A stretch of DNA of 64,000 nt from AC-32 sp963788215 (GTDB taxonomy: Bacteria; Actinomycetota; Thermoleophilia; Gaiellales; Gaiellaceae): the NCBI GenBank assembly GCA_963788215.1, contig CAWBFX010000010.1, positions 930,001 through 994,000 of the forward strand. Direction: 5' to 3'. The position numbers and the translations under genes are program-made. The notes under the pieces were generated by a model. That model did not search any database. It saw nothing but the letters and a program-made list of their open reading frames with translations, and was not told the DNA's origin. Positions within the stretch are counted from its first letter, which is position 1. The number at the start of each line of letters is the position of its first letter. Positions 34,253 to 41,728 of the stretch are shown here, piece after piece.

Positions 34253-35478
34253 GCCCGCGCCTCCGCGAGCTCGATCGCCGTCTCGAGCGCCGCCAGCTTC
34301 CGCAGGCACTCCTCGTGCTCCTCGCCCGGATTCGAGTCGGCGACGATCCCTGCGCCCGCCTGCAGGAGCGCGACGCCGTCGTGGAGGACGACTGTCCGGA
34401 TCGAGATGCACGCGTCGAGAGCCTCGCCGGGCAGCGCGTAGAGCACGGCGCCCGCGTACGGCCCGCGCCGGTAGCCCTCGAGCTCCGAGATGATCTGCAT
34501 CGCGCGGACCTTGGGCGCACCGGAGACCGTGCCCGCGGGAAAGCAGGCCCGCAGCAGGTCGAAGTGCGAGACGCCCTCGACGAGGTCGCCGGTGACCTCG
34601 GAGACGAGGTGCGTGACGTGCGAGAACCGCTCCGGCTCGAGGAACCGTTCGACCTGCACCGTCCCCGGCCGGCAGACCCGCGAGAGGTCGTTGCGGCCGA
34701 GGTCGACGAGCATCACGTGCTCGGCGCGCTCCTTCTCGGAGGCGAGCAGGCGCGCCGCGTCCCCCTCGCCGGACCGCGTCGTCCCCGCGATCGGGTTCAG
34801 CGAGGCGCGGCTGCCCTCGGCCTTGACGAGGGTCTCGGGCGAGGAGCCGACGAGCGCCAGGCCGTCGAGCTCGAGCAGGAACAGGTACGGCGACGGATTC
34901 ACCCGCCGCAGTGAGCGGTAGAGCTCTAGCGCGCTCGCCGGGGTCGGCCGCTCGGCGCGCTGCGAGAGGACGATCTGGAAGGCGTCGCCGGCGCGGATGT
35001 GCTCCTTCGCGCGCACGACCGAGCGCTCGTACGCGTGGCGCGAGGGCAGCCGTCTGGTCGACCCGGCGCGGCCGCCGCTGCGCGGCCTATCGGGGAGGGG
35101 GCCGTCGAGCAAGTCGGCGACCGCGCCGGGATCTCCTGCAAGCACTTCCGCCATGCCGAGCGCGTGGTCGAAGCGGATGAGCGTCTCCGCGACGACGAAG
35201 CGGCTCTCGGGCAGGCCGGGCCCGTCGTCGGGGAGCTCGACCGTTGGCTCGAGAACGGCCGCGTGGTCGTAGCCGAGGTAGCCGACCACCGGCGCGTCGC
35301 AGGCCTCCGCCTCCTCGAAGGAGACGAGGCGCGAGCCGGCACCGACGAACGAGTGGCGCCCGAGCCGCCCCCGCTCGACCGACTCCAGCAGGAAGCTCGC
35401 GCGCCCGCTCTCGCGCACCTTCAGGTACGCCCCGAGTGGGGTGAGGAGATCGGTTGAGATGACGGTGAGTGCGTTCAT
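34249..35478 (-). CDS. trpE: anthranilate synthase component I
   Basis: Chorismate to anthranilate. 409 residues, shorter than the usual 480-520 because the N-terminal domain is compact. FLLESVERG keeps the LLES motif that binds feedback tryptophan. The chorismate-binding core follows: RHAYERSVVRAKEHIRAGDAFQIVLSQR, SPETLVKAEG, PIAGTTRSGEGDAARLLASEKERAEHVMLVDLGRNDLSRVC and FPAGTVSGAPKVRAMQII. The ATG is 35476-35478; an in-frame TTG six nt upstream (35482-35484) has better SD spacing, since GGGAGG at 35494-35499 lies 9 nt before the TTG but 15 nt before the ATG. That SD sits inside the attenuator hairpin. Confidence 0.94.
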
Positions 35479-35482
35479 GGGC

Positions 35483-35511
35483 AAACAAAAAGACCTCCCA
35501 GCGGAAGGTCT
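35483..35511 (-). terminator. trp attenuator: intrinsic terminator upstream of trpE
   Basis: On the minus strand AGACCTTCC-GCT-GGGAGGTCT forms a 9-bp stem (one G-T pair) followed by TTTTGTTT, a textbook intrinsic terminator located between the leader peptide and trpE. The competing upstream element may be CGAGCG just after the Trp codons (complement of 35562-35567), which can pair with CGCTCG (complement of 35512-35517) abutting the terminator. The right arm also contains the only good trpE SD (GGGAGG). Confidence 0.82.
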
Positions 35512-35542
35512 CGAGCGAAACGGGATTTGCGTCTAGGTCAGA

Positions 35543-35608
35543 TCAGGCGACGCTCCCGCCACGCTCGTAGCGCCAAGACCAGGCCCAGATCTGCGTTGCG
35601 GGAGTCAT
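35543..35608 (-). CDS. trpL: trp operon leader peptide
   Basis: A 21-residue ORF beginning MTPATQ and containing IWAWSWRY, that is three Trp codons within five residues, ending in TGA at 35543-35545. It lies 31 nt before an intrinsic terminator and then trpE. Ribosome stalling at the Trp codons when charged tRNA-Trp is scarce would favour the antiterminator. The ATG is preceded by GGGGGAG without spacer and by TACCCT 7 nt upstream, so the message may start at the leader's own AUG. Confidence 0.85.
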   Translation of the reverse strand: MTPATQIWAWSWRYERGGSVA

Positions 35609-35615
35609 CTCCCCC

Positions 35616-35645
35616 AGGGTAGGGGTCGGCGGTGGTCGTCGTCAA
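35616..35645 (-). promoter_or_regulatory. trp operon promoter
   Basis: On the minus strand TTGACG (complement of 35640-35645), 18 bp, TACCCT (complement of 35616-35621), then 7 nt to the leader-peptide ATG. Confidence 0.6.
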
Positions 35646-35667
35646 GGGTCAATTAGTCTGCGGCCCG

Positions 35668-36726
35668 ATGGCCGTCCCCGACTTGCTTCGCAGGCTGCTG
35701 ACCGCGCCGGGGCCGTCGGGCTACGAGACCGCGGCGTCCGCGATCTGGCGGGAGGCCGCCTCGTCGTTCGCCGAGGTGGCGGGCGACACGCTCGGCTCCT
35801 CGACGGCACGCGTCTCCGGGACGGGCGGCGGGCCGACGCTCGCAGTCCTCGGCCACATCGACGAGATCGGGCTGATGGTCACGCACGCGGACGAGAACGG
35901 CTTTCTCTCCTTCCTCCGTGTCGGCGGCTGGCGGGCCGACGTTCTCGTCGGCCAGCGGCTGGAGCTGCTGACGAGCAAGGGCTCGCTGTCGGGAGTGGTC
36001 GGTCGCAAAGCGTCGAGGCCGCTTCGCCGCGGCGAGGAGTTCCCGCGGGTCGAGCTGGAGGACCTGCACCTCGACATCGGCGCTCGCTCGCGCGAAGAGG
36101 CGCTCGAGCTCGTCGCGATCGGGGACGTGGCCGTAATCGCCGGCGAGCCGGTCGAGCTCGCGAACGGGCGCGTCGCTTCGCGCTCGCTGGACAACCGGCT
36201 CGGCGCGTACGTCGCGCTCGAGGCGGCGAGGCGGGTGGCCGAGGCGGGCGGCGGGCCGGGCGACGTCGTCGCGGTCGCCGCCGTACAGGAGGAGATCGGC
36301 GACTTCGGCGGCGCCCGCACGAGCGTGTTCGCACTCGAGCCGCAGGTGGCGCTCGCGGTCGACATCACCGGCGCGACCGACGCGCCCGGCGGAGACCCCA
36401 AGATCGACGGCGCGGCCGTGCTCGGCGCCGGCCCCATCCTCAACCGCGGCTCGACGATCGCGCCGCGGGTCTTCGACCTGCTGGTCGAGGCGGCCGAGGG
36501 CGAAGGGATCCCCTACGCGGTGAACGTGTCGGCGGGCTCGACCCACACCGACATGGACGCGGCCTACCTCAGCCGGGCGGGGATCGCGACGGGCCTCGTC
36601 TCGATCCCGATCCGCTACACGCACTCGCCGGTCGAGACGGTTGCGCTGGAGGACGTCGAGGCGGCGATTCGGCTCGTCGCGGCCTTCGCCAACCGCCTCA
36701 GGCCCGGGCTCGGCCTGGCTCGCTAG
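35668..36726 (+). CDS. M42-family metallopeptidase (aminopeptidase / endoglucanase-type)
   Basis: 352 residues. Dinuclear-metal aminopeptidase landmarks: LLTAPGPSGYETAAS, the first metal His in LAVLGHIDEIGLMVTHADENGFL, SRSLDNRLGAYVALEAA (bridging Asp), VAAVQEEIGDFGGARTS (catalytic Glu pair), VDITGATDAPG and the final metal His in RYTHSPVETV. The ATG at 35668 starts right before VPDLLRRLLTAPG; TAGTCT lies 8 nt upstream. Divergent from the trp operon. Cytosolic oligopeptide degradation is the likely role. Confidence 0.92.
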   Translation: MAVPDLLRRLLTAPGPSGYETAASAIWREAASSFAEVAGDTLGSSTARVSGTGGGPTLAVLGHIDEIGLMVTHADENGFLSFLRVGGWRADVLVGQRLELLTSKGSLSGVVGRKASRPLRRGEEFPRVELEDLHLDIGARSREEALELVAIGDVAVIAGEPVELANGRVASRSLDNRLGAYVALEAARRVAEAGGGPGDVVAVAAVQEEIGDFGGARTSVFALEPQVALAVDITGATDAPGGDPKIDGAAVLGAGPILNRGSTIAPRVFDLLVEAAEGEGIPYAVNVSAGSTHTDMDAAYLSRAGIATGLVSIPIRYTHSPVETVALEDVEAAIRLVAAFANRLRPGLGLAR

Positions 36727-36727
36727 G

Positions 36728-36745
36728 GTCGAGCCCAGGCTCGAC
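36728..36745. repeat. hairpin and repeated GCTCGCTAGGGT motif between M42 and thiolase genes
   Basis: GTCGAGC-CCAG-GCTCGAC forms a 7-8 bp hairpin two bases after the peptidase stop. It is flanked by GCTCGCTAGGGT around the stop codon (36718-36729) and a near-copy, GCTCGCTAGGGT, at 36748-36759, 30 bp apart. The second copy carries the thiolase -10. Confidence 0.6.
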
Positions 36746-36753
36746 CTGCTCGC

Positions 36754-36759
36754 TAGGGT
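36754..36759 (+). promoter_or_regulatory. -10 element TAGGGT of thiolase
   Basis: TAGGGT, then TGCCGCG (7 nt), then ATG 36767; no SD. The box is one copy of a repeated GCTCGCTAGGGT motif. Confidence 0.5.
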
Positions 36760-36766
36760 TGCCGCG

Positions 36767-37918
36767 ATGACTCGTTCCGTGATCGTCTCGGCGGTTCGCA
36801 CGCCCTTCGGCAAGCTCGGCGGCGGGCTCGTCGACTACGAGGCCACCGAGCTGGGCGCAGTCGCGATCCGCGCGGCGCTCGAGCGCGGCGGCGTGGAGGA
36901 CGGCGAGGTCCAGTACGCGATCATGGGCCAGGTGCTGCAGGGCGGCGCCGGCCAGGCGCCTTCGCGGCAGGCGACGGTCGGCGCGGGGCTGCCGATCGAG
37001 CTTCCCTCCGACACGATCAACAAGGTCTGCGCCTCCTCGATCCGGGCGGTCGAGATCGCCGACCAGATGATCCGCGCCGGGGACGTCGAGGTCGTCGTCG
37101 CCGGCGGGATGGAATCGATGTCGAACGCGCCGTATGTGCTGAAGAAGGCGCGCTTCGGCTACCGGCTCGGCGACGGCACGCTGATCGACCTCATGACGCA
37201 CGACGGGCTCACGTCGAGCTTCGACAACCGCCACATGGTCGAGCAGGCGTCATTCGTCTCGCGCGAGCTCGGGATCTCGCGGGAGGACCAGGATCTCTGG
37301 GCGCTTCGCTCCCACGAGCGCGCGATCGACGCGATCGACGAGGGTCGTTTCGAGGCCGAGATCGTGCCGGTGGGGGAACTCTCCCAGGACGAGGGCCCGC
37401 GGCGCGACACCTCGATCGAGAAGCTCGCGAAGCTCAAGCCGGTCTTCGACCCGGAGGGGACGACGACCGCCGGGAACGCACCGGGCGTCAACGACGGCGC
37501 GGCGGCGCTCGTGGTCACCAGCGACGAGTTCGCCAAGCGGCGCGGCCTCGAGGTGCTCGCGACGATCGTGGCCCAGGGCTACGTCGCGGACGACTTCGCC
37601 TACCTCGCGCGCACGCCCGCGAAGGCCGGCGCGATCGCGCTCGAGAAGGCGGGCAAGACGATCGACGACGTCGAGCGGGTCGAGCTGAACGAGGCGTTCT
37701 CGTCGGTCGTCCTCAATTCGACGAAGATGCTCGGCGCCGACCCGGAGAAGGTGAACGTGAACGGCGGTGCGGTGGCGCTCGGCCACCCGATCGGCGCATC
37801 GGGCGCGCGCATCCTCGGGACGATGATCCACGAGCTTCGCCGCAACGGCGGCGGCCTCGGCCTCGCGGCGATCTGCTCCGGCGGCGGCCAGGGCGACGCG
37901 ATCCTGCTCGAGGTCTAG
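36767..37918 (+). CDS. acetyl-CoA C-acetyltransferase (thiolase)
   Basis: Claisen condensation or thiolysis of acetoacetyl/3-ketoacyl-CoA. 383 residues: SVIVSAVRTPFGKLGGGL, the nucleophile TINKVCASSIRAVEIADQMI (Cys near residue 89), GGMESMSNAPYVL, NAPGVNDGAAALVV, ELNEAFSS, GGAVALGHPIGASGARIL and the catalytic CSGGGQGDAILLE. The short length and motifs fit biosynthetic/degradative type II thiolase. It shares a CTAG stop with the convergent toxin-like gene. It probably serves the beta-oxidation genes downstream. Confidence 0.93.
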   Translation: MTRSVIVSAVRTPFGKLGGGLVDYEATELGAVAIRAALERGGVEDGEVQYAIMGQVLQGGAGQAPSRQATVGAGLPIELPSDTINKVCASSIRAVEIADQMIRAGDVEVVVAGGMESMSNAPYVLKKARFGYRLGDGTLIDLMTHDGLTSSFDNRHMVEQASFVSRELGISREDQDLWALRSHERAIDAIDEGRFEAEIVPVGELSQDEGPRRDTSIEKLAKLKPVFDPEGTTTAGNAPGVNDGAAALVVTSDEFAKRRGLEVLATIVAQGYVADDFAYLARTPAKAGAIALEKAGKTIDDVERVELNEAFSSVVLNSTKMLGADPEKVNVNGGAVALGHPIGASGARILGTMIHELRRNGGGLGLAAICSGGGQGDAILLEV

Positions 37919-38511
37919 CTCCCTTCCCGCTCCTGGCGGCGGATCACCTCGAGGGTGCGGCGGAGCGCGGGCAGCTGCGCCTGGTCCTTCACGCGGAAGG
38001 CTGCTTCCTTCATCCGGATCACGTCTCTGAGAGACGCAACCTGAACCGGCTTGTCCGTCCCGAGGTCGAGCTCGAGCGCGTCGCGACGCAGGTCTTCGTA
38101 GCCGCTCGTACCCGCGGGCACGAAGACGAGGTCCAACGGTCCGGCATTGGTGGACAGTGTCCAGGACTCGACGTCCGCGAGCATCTTGGGGTCGATCGGG
38201 AACGCGACGGGCTCAGTTGGAGTGCGCAGACGAGCCTCGAGCTCTTCGAGTGCCGGCACGAGGCGCTCGATGTTTTCTGCGTCCCGCGCGGGCGTGACGT
38301 CGAGGTCATAGGTCGTCAGGGGATATCCCTGTGCAATTGCCGCGACTCCTCCGATCACCACCAGACGAACGTCGTGGCGCTCCAGGACGGCGAGCGGAGC
38401 GCGGATGCCGAGCTCAGAAGGCGCGGCTGACCCCGTTGAGCTGCCGAATCTCCTCGTAGACGCGCTCGCGGTTCTCGGCGTCCTTGACGCGCTCCACAGG
38501 GCTGAGCGCAA
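37915..38511 (-). CDS. AbiEii/MenT-like nucleotidyltransferase, putative toxin
   Basis: The conserved region (from about 38400 to the stop) reads LAVLERHDVRLVVIGGVAAIAQGYPLTTYDLDVTPARDAENIERL, the GG...TxDLD signature of nucleotidyltransferase-fold toxins, followed by DLVFVPAGTSGYEDLRRDA and VASLRDVIRMKEAAFRVKD, typical of the family's C-terminal part. The true start is uncertain: the open frame goes to a TTG at 38509-38511, overlapping the HTH gene by almost 100 bp, and no ATG or GTG lies near the conserved part. Paired with an upstream XRE gene on the same strand, it resembles a toxin-antitoxin module. Confidence 0.68.
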   Translation of the reverse strand: MRSALWSASRTPRTASASTRRFGSSTGSAAPSELGIRAPLAVLERHDVRLVVIGGVAAIAQGYPLTTYDLDVTPARDAENIERLVPALEELEARLRTPTEPVAFPIDPKMLADVESWTLSTNAGPLDLVFVPAGTSGYEDLRRDALELDLGTDKPVQVASLRDVIRMKEAAFRVKDQAQLPALRRTLEVIRRQEREGS

Positions 38512-38742
38512 GCGCCTGGACGATGTCGGGATCGTACGAGTCGTCGTAGTTCGCCAGCCCGAACTTCAGCTCCAGGCCGCAGGCGCGAACCAGCTCGCGC
38601 AGGCGCTCGAAGCTGGGGACGACGACACCCGACTCCCAGCGGGCTATTGCCGACTGGGAGGTCTGCGCCCGCCTCGCGAGCTCTCGCTGCGTAAGGCCGG
38701 CCCGAAGCCGGGCTTCTCTGAGGAGGTCTCCGCTGATGACAT
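38414..38742 (-). CDS. XRE-family HTH protein, putative antitoxin; start disrupted
   Basis: This gene has no clean ORF of its own. The frame ending at TGA 38414-38416 reads SGDLLREARLRAGLTQRELARR, AQTSQSAIARWESGVVVPSFERL, LVRACGLELKFGL, a clear lambda-Cro/XRE helix-turn-helix plus an extension ending LNGVSRAF. Just upstream of SGDLL the same frame meets a stop (38744-38746) with no ATG/GTG/TTG between. An ATG at 38740-38742 is in another frame, so a one-base indel near 38735 or a rare ATC start is implied. A perfect palindrome 16 bp upstream is a likely autoregulatory operator. Confidence 0.65.
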
Positions 38743-38758
38743 ATCAAGCATAGCTGAA

Positions 38759-38774
38759 ATCTCAGATATGAGAT
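38759..38774. promoter_or_regulatory. perfect palindrome ATCTCA-GATA-TGAGAT, candidate antitoxin operator
   Basis: 6-bp arms with a 4-bp centre immediately upstream of the XRE gene, on its promoter side, in a locally AT-rich patch. Position and symmetry suit autoregulation by a dimeric XRE repressor. Confidence 0.6.
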
Positions 38775-38827
38775 CGCTTGCACGGGGGTCCGCCCCGGAC
38801 AAGATGCGCAGCGAAGGAGGGAACGCG

Positions 38828-39349
38828 ATGGCCGAGGACGATCGGCTGCGGCTCGAGTACGACCGCCAGGTCGCGAGCTTCAGCGATCTCACGGACATTC
38901 GCTTCAAGCTGCTGGCGCTGGTGCCCACGCTCTCGGGCGCTGCCGTCGCGCTACTGAAGGGCAAGCAGGCGGCCGTCACCCTGATCGCAGTCGGCGTGCT
39001 CGGCCTGTGCGCGACTCTCGGCGTCCTCGTGTACGAGCTACGAAACAGCGAGATCAGGCGCGGTGCGGCCAGGCGGATCGGCGAGCTGGAGCGGGAGCTG
39101 CTCCACGCGCCGCTCGCGCCCCGCCGCGCGGAGGGTGCGCCGAAGCTCTTCGGGCTCCTCCCGCTCGAGCACTCGCTCGGCCTCGCTCTCGTGTACGGAG
39201 CGGCGCTCGCCGGCTGGTCCTATCTCGTCGCCTGGGGCATCCTCGACGCCGTGAACGCGGGCCGCGCGCGGGAGATCGGCGTCGCGATCGGCGCCGTGGC
39301 CGGCCTGGTCGTCCTGCTCGAGGTGCTGCGGATCGACGGACGCGACTAA
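38828..39349 (+). CDS. uncharacterised membrane protein, about four helices
   Basis: 173 residues. A hydrophilic N-terminus (RLRLEYDRQVASFSDLTDIRFKLL) is followed by a pair of helices (LALVPTLSGAAVALL and VTLIAVGVLGLCATLGVLVYEL), a charged loop with a short helix (ARRIGELERELLHAPLAPRR) and a second pair (LGLALVYGAALAGWSYLVAW, IGVAIGAVAGLVVLLEV). The strong SD AAGGAGGG precedes ATG 38828. I do not recognise the family. It is divergent from the toxin-antitoxin pair and its stop codon doubles as the -10 of the next gene. Confidence 0.75.
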   Translation: MAEDDRLRLEYDRQVASFSDLTDIRFKLLALVPTLSGAAVALLKGKQAAVTLIAVGVLGLCATLGVLVYELRNSEIRRGAARRIGELERELLHAPLAPRRAEGAPKLFGLLPLEHSLGLALVYGAALAGWSYLVAWGILDAVNAGRAREIGVAIGAVAGLVVLLEVLRIDGRD

Positions 39350-39352
39350 GCT
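39347..39352 (+). promoter_or_regulatory. -10 element TAAGCT overlapping a stop codon
   Basis: The TAA stop of the membrane-protein gene is the first half of TAAGCT, which ends 7 nt before the GTG at 39360. Confidence 0.5.
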
Positions 39353-39359
39353 CGAGCGC

Positions 39360-40196
39360 GTGGAGTTCCAGCACGTCCTCGTCGTCGGCGCCGGCCAGAT
39401 GGGCGCCGGGATCGCCCAGGTCGTCGCGGCCTCCGGGCGCCGGGTCTCGCTCCACGATGCCGCTCCCGGCGCCGCCGAGCGCGGCCTCGAGACGATGGGC
39501 AAGAGCCTCACGCGCCTCGCGGAGAAGGGCGGTGCCGATCCGGACGAGGTCCTCGCGCGCGTCACCGTCCTGGACGACCTCGTGCCGGCCGACCTGATGA
39601 TCGAAGCGGTCGTCGAGGACGCCAGCGTCAAGGAGGACGTCTTCCGCCGCGCGGACGAGACGCTCCCCGCCGAGGCCGTGCTCGCCTCGAACACCTCGTC
39701 GATCCCGATCTCCACGCTGGCGGGGGCGACCGCGAGGCCGGACCGCGTGATCGGCATGCATTTCTTCAACCCGGTGCCGGTGCTGAAGCTCGTCGAGATC
39801 GTGCGCGGCAAGGAGACTTCCGACGAGACGGCCGAGGCGATCACGGAGCTGGCGCGCGAGCTCGGCAAGACCCCCGCGGTCGCGAACGACTTCCCGGGAT
39901 TCGTCTCGAACCGGATCCTGATGCCCTTCATCAACGAGGCGATCTGGGCTCTGCACGACGGGGTCGCCGAGGCCGAGGCGATCGACACGATCGCGAAACT
40001 CGGCTTCGCGCACCCGCTCGGGCCGCTCGCGCTTGCAGATTTGATCGGACTAGATACCTGCTTTGCAATCATGAAAGTCCTTCAAGAAGGGCTTGAAGAC
40101 GAGCGTTACGCGCCCTGTCCGCTGCTCGAAGAGTTGGTGAATGCAGGGAAATTGGGGCGCAAGACCGGCGAGGGTTTCTTCATCTACCAGGCATAA
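39360..40196 (+). CDS. 3-hydroxybutyryl-CoA / 3-hydroxyacyl-CoA dehydrogenase
   Basis: NAD-dependent oxidation of 3-hydroxyacyl-CoA, or the reverse. 278 residues: Rossmann motif VLVVGAGQMGAGIAQVVAASG, DLMIEAVVEDASVKEDVF, ASNTSSIPISTLA (Ser/Asn substrate contacts), the catalytic His-Glu signature MHFFNPVPVLKLVEIVRG, NDFPGFVSNRILMPFINEAIW and a C-terminal GLDTCFAIMKVLQEG with KTGEGFFIYQA. The compact form matches stand-alone short-chain Hbd. GTG start, no SD, -10 at 7 nt. The last 200 bp are slightly more AT-rich than the surroundings. Confidence 0.93.
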   Translation: MEFQHVLVVGAGQMGAGIAQVVAASGRRVSLHDAAPGAAERGLETMGKSLTRLAEKGGADPDEVLARVTVLDDLVPADLMIEAVVEDASVKEDVFRRADETLPAEAVLASNTSSIPISTLAGATARPDRVIGMHFFNPVPVLKLVEIVRGKETSDETAEAITELARELGKTPAVANDFPGFVSNRILMPFINEAIWALHDGVAEAEAIDTIAKLGFAHPLGPLALADLIGLDTCFAIMKVLQEGLEDERYAPCPLLEELVNAGKLGRKTGEGFFIYQA

Positions 40197-40244
40197 AGCC
40201 CCGTCGGCCCAGTGCCGACAGAACTCAGCAGAAGGAGGTACGCC

Positions 40245-41306
40245 CTGCGCCTGCTGGTGGTAGACGACGACGAGGCCCTGCGCGCCCTGTTGCGCACGAC
40301 CTTCGAGGCCGTCGACGTGGAGGTCGACGAGGCGGCCGACGCAGCCACGGCCCGGGCCCGGATCGCAGCCGAGCCGCCGGACGCGATCGTCCTGGACGTG
40401 AGCATGCCGGGCGAGAACGGCACGGCTCTCTGCGCGCACCTGAAGGCGTCGCGCTCGACGCGCCAGATCCCGGTCGTGCTCCTGACCGGCTCGGACCTCG
40501 CCACCGACGTGACCGCTGTCGAGGTCGGTGCAGACGCGTTCATGCTCAAGCCGTTCAGCCCGCTCGAGCTGCTCGCGGTCGTCGAGCGGCTCGCCGGCGG
40601 ACTCCACGCGTCGCCGTTTCGGGCGCGCGGCAAGCGGCACGAGGACGAGCAGCTGCTCCTCTACGCGCGTGACCTACGACACCTGCTGGAGCTCGAGCGC
40701 GGCCAGCGGCGTCTGCTGGAGAGCGCGTACCGGGAGACCGTGACCGCGCTCGCGAGCGCGCTCGAGTCGAAGGACACCGGCACCGGCGAGCACTCGCAGC
40801 GCGTCTGCCGCTACGCGCTCGAGCTGGCGAAGGAAGTCGCGCCCCCGGCCGCCGACGACGAGAGCGCCGGCTACGGCTTCCTCCTCCACGACATCGGCAA
40901 GATCGGGATCCCGGACCAGATCCTGCAGAAGCCCGGGCCGCTGACCGATCCCGAGCGCCGGCTGATGCAGACGCACACGGTGCTCGGCGAGCAGATGCTG
41001 CAGGGAGTGACGCTGCTGCAGGGCGGCGGGCTCGAAGTGGTGCGGTCGCACCACGAGCGCTGGGACGGCAACGGCTATCCCGACGGGCGCGGCGGGACCG
41101 ACATCCCGGTCGCGGCGCGCATCTTCGCGGTGGCGGACGCGCTCGACGCGATGACGAGCGACCGCCCGTATCGCCCTGCGCTGCCGTGGAAGCGGGCCGG
41201 CAAGGAGATCCTGGCGGAGGCGGGCCGGCAGTTCGACCCGGCCGTCGTCCGCGCCTTCGTCGACCGCGAGGGCTCGCTCAGGAAGATTCGGGCGGCGTTC
41301 GTCTAG
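40245..41306 (+). CDS. response regulator with HD-GYP output domain (cyclic-di-GMP phosphodiesterase type)
   Basis: 353 residues from the CTG at 40245. Receiver domain: LRLLVVDDDEALRALL, phospho-acceptor Asp in AIVLDVSMPGENG, Thr in VVLLTGSD and Lys in AFMLKPFSP. HD-GYP domain: SALESKDTGTGEHSQRVCRYA, FLLHDIGKIGIPDQIL, HTVLGEQML, SHHERWDGNGYPDG and AVADALDAMTSDRPYR, all metal and GYP residues present, so cyclic-di-GMP hydrolysis is predicted. A perfect AAGGAGG (40232-40238) is 6 nt before a CTG codon, whereas the upstream GTG (40212) has no SD; CTG is therefore the likely start. Confidence 0.9.
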   Translation: MRLLVVDDDEALRALLRTTFEAVDVEVDEAADAATARARIAAEPPDAIVLDVSMPGENGTALCAHLKASRSTRQIPVVLLTGSDLATDVTAVEVGADAFMLKPFSPLELLAVVERLAGGLHASPFRARGKRHEDEQLLLYARDLRHLLELERGQRRLLESAYRETVTALASALESKDTGTGEHSQRVCRYALELAKEVAPPAADDESAGYGFLLHDIGKIGIPDQILQKPGPLTDPERRLMQTHTVLGEQMLQGVTLLQGGGLEVVRSHHERWDGNGYPDGRGGTDIPVAARIFAVADALDAMTSDRPYRPALPWKRAGKEILAEAGRQFDPAVVRAFVDREGSLRKIRAAFV

Positions 41307-41728
41307 ACCGACGGCGGCTGCGGGCTCGCGCCCGCCTGGCCGGTCTGGTGCCAGAGGACGATCTTCCCGTGCACGACGCGGAAGATGGCGGTCGCCCGGT
41401 GCCCCGGGCCGTCGCAGGTGCTGTGCGGCCGGTTCCCGAGCAGAAACGTCGCGGTCGCGGTCTGACCGCGGCTGTGGATCGACAGGATGCGTCCCGAGCA
41501 CGGAAGGGCCGCGTTCCAGGCGACCGCGTCCTGTTGCGTGTTCAGGGTGAGCACGCTGCCGCCCTGGATCACGCGTGCGCCGTGGGCGAAGAGCTTCCCG
41601 GCGGTGTCGTTGTCGCCCTGGTTGAGCGCCTGGCTCCAGGCGCGGACGACGCTCTCGGCGTCCGGTGAGCCGGAGCCACAACCGGCGAGCGCACCGGCCG
41701 CCAGCAGGAGGGCGGCGGCACGCCTCAC
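41303..41728 (-). CDS. small lipoprotein of unknown function (NTF2/SnoaL-like fold suspected)
   Basis: 141 residues with signal peptide and lipobox LLAAGALAGCGS (Cys near residue 17). The mature part reads AESVVRAWSQALNQGDNDTAGKLFAHGARVIQGG and ends RATAIFRVVHGKIVLWHQTG, a layout typical of NTF2-like small-molecule or scaffold domains. Two cysteines (ALPCSG, HSTCDG) may form a disulfide. GTG overlaps the Rieske gene stop (GTGA), so the two are co-translated. Stop shared as CTAG with the HD-GYP gene. Confidence 0.75.
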   Translation of the reverse strand: MRRAAALLLAAGALAGCGSGSPDAESVVRAWSQALNQGDNDTAGKLFAHGARVIQGGSVLTLNTQQDAVAWNAALPCSGRILSIHSRGQTATATFLLGNRPHSTCDGPGHRATAIFRVVHGKIVLWHQTGQAGASPQPPSV

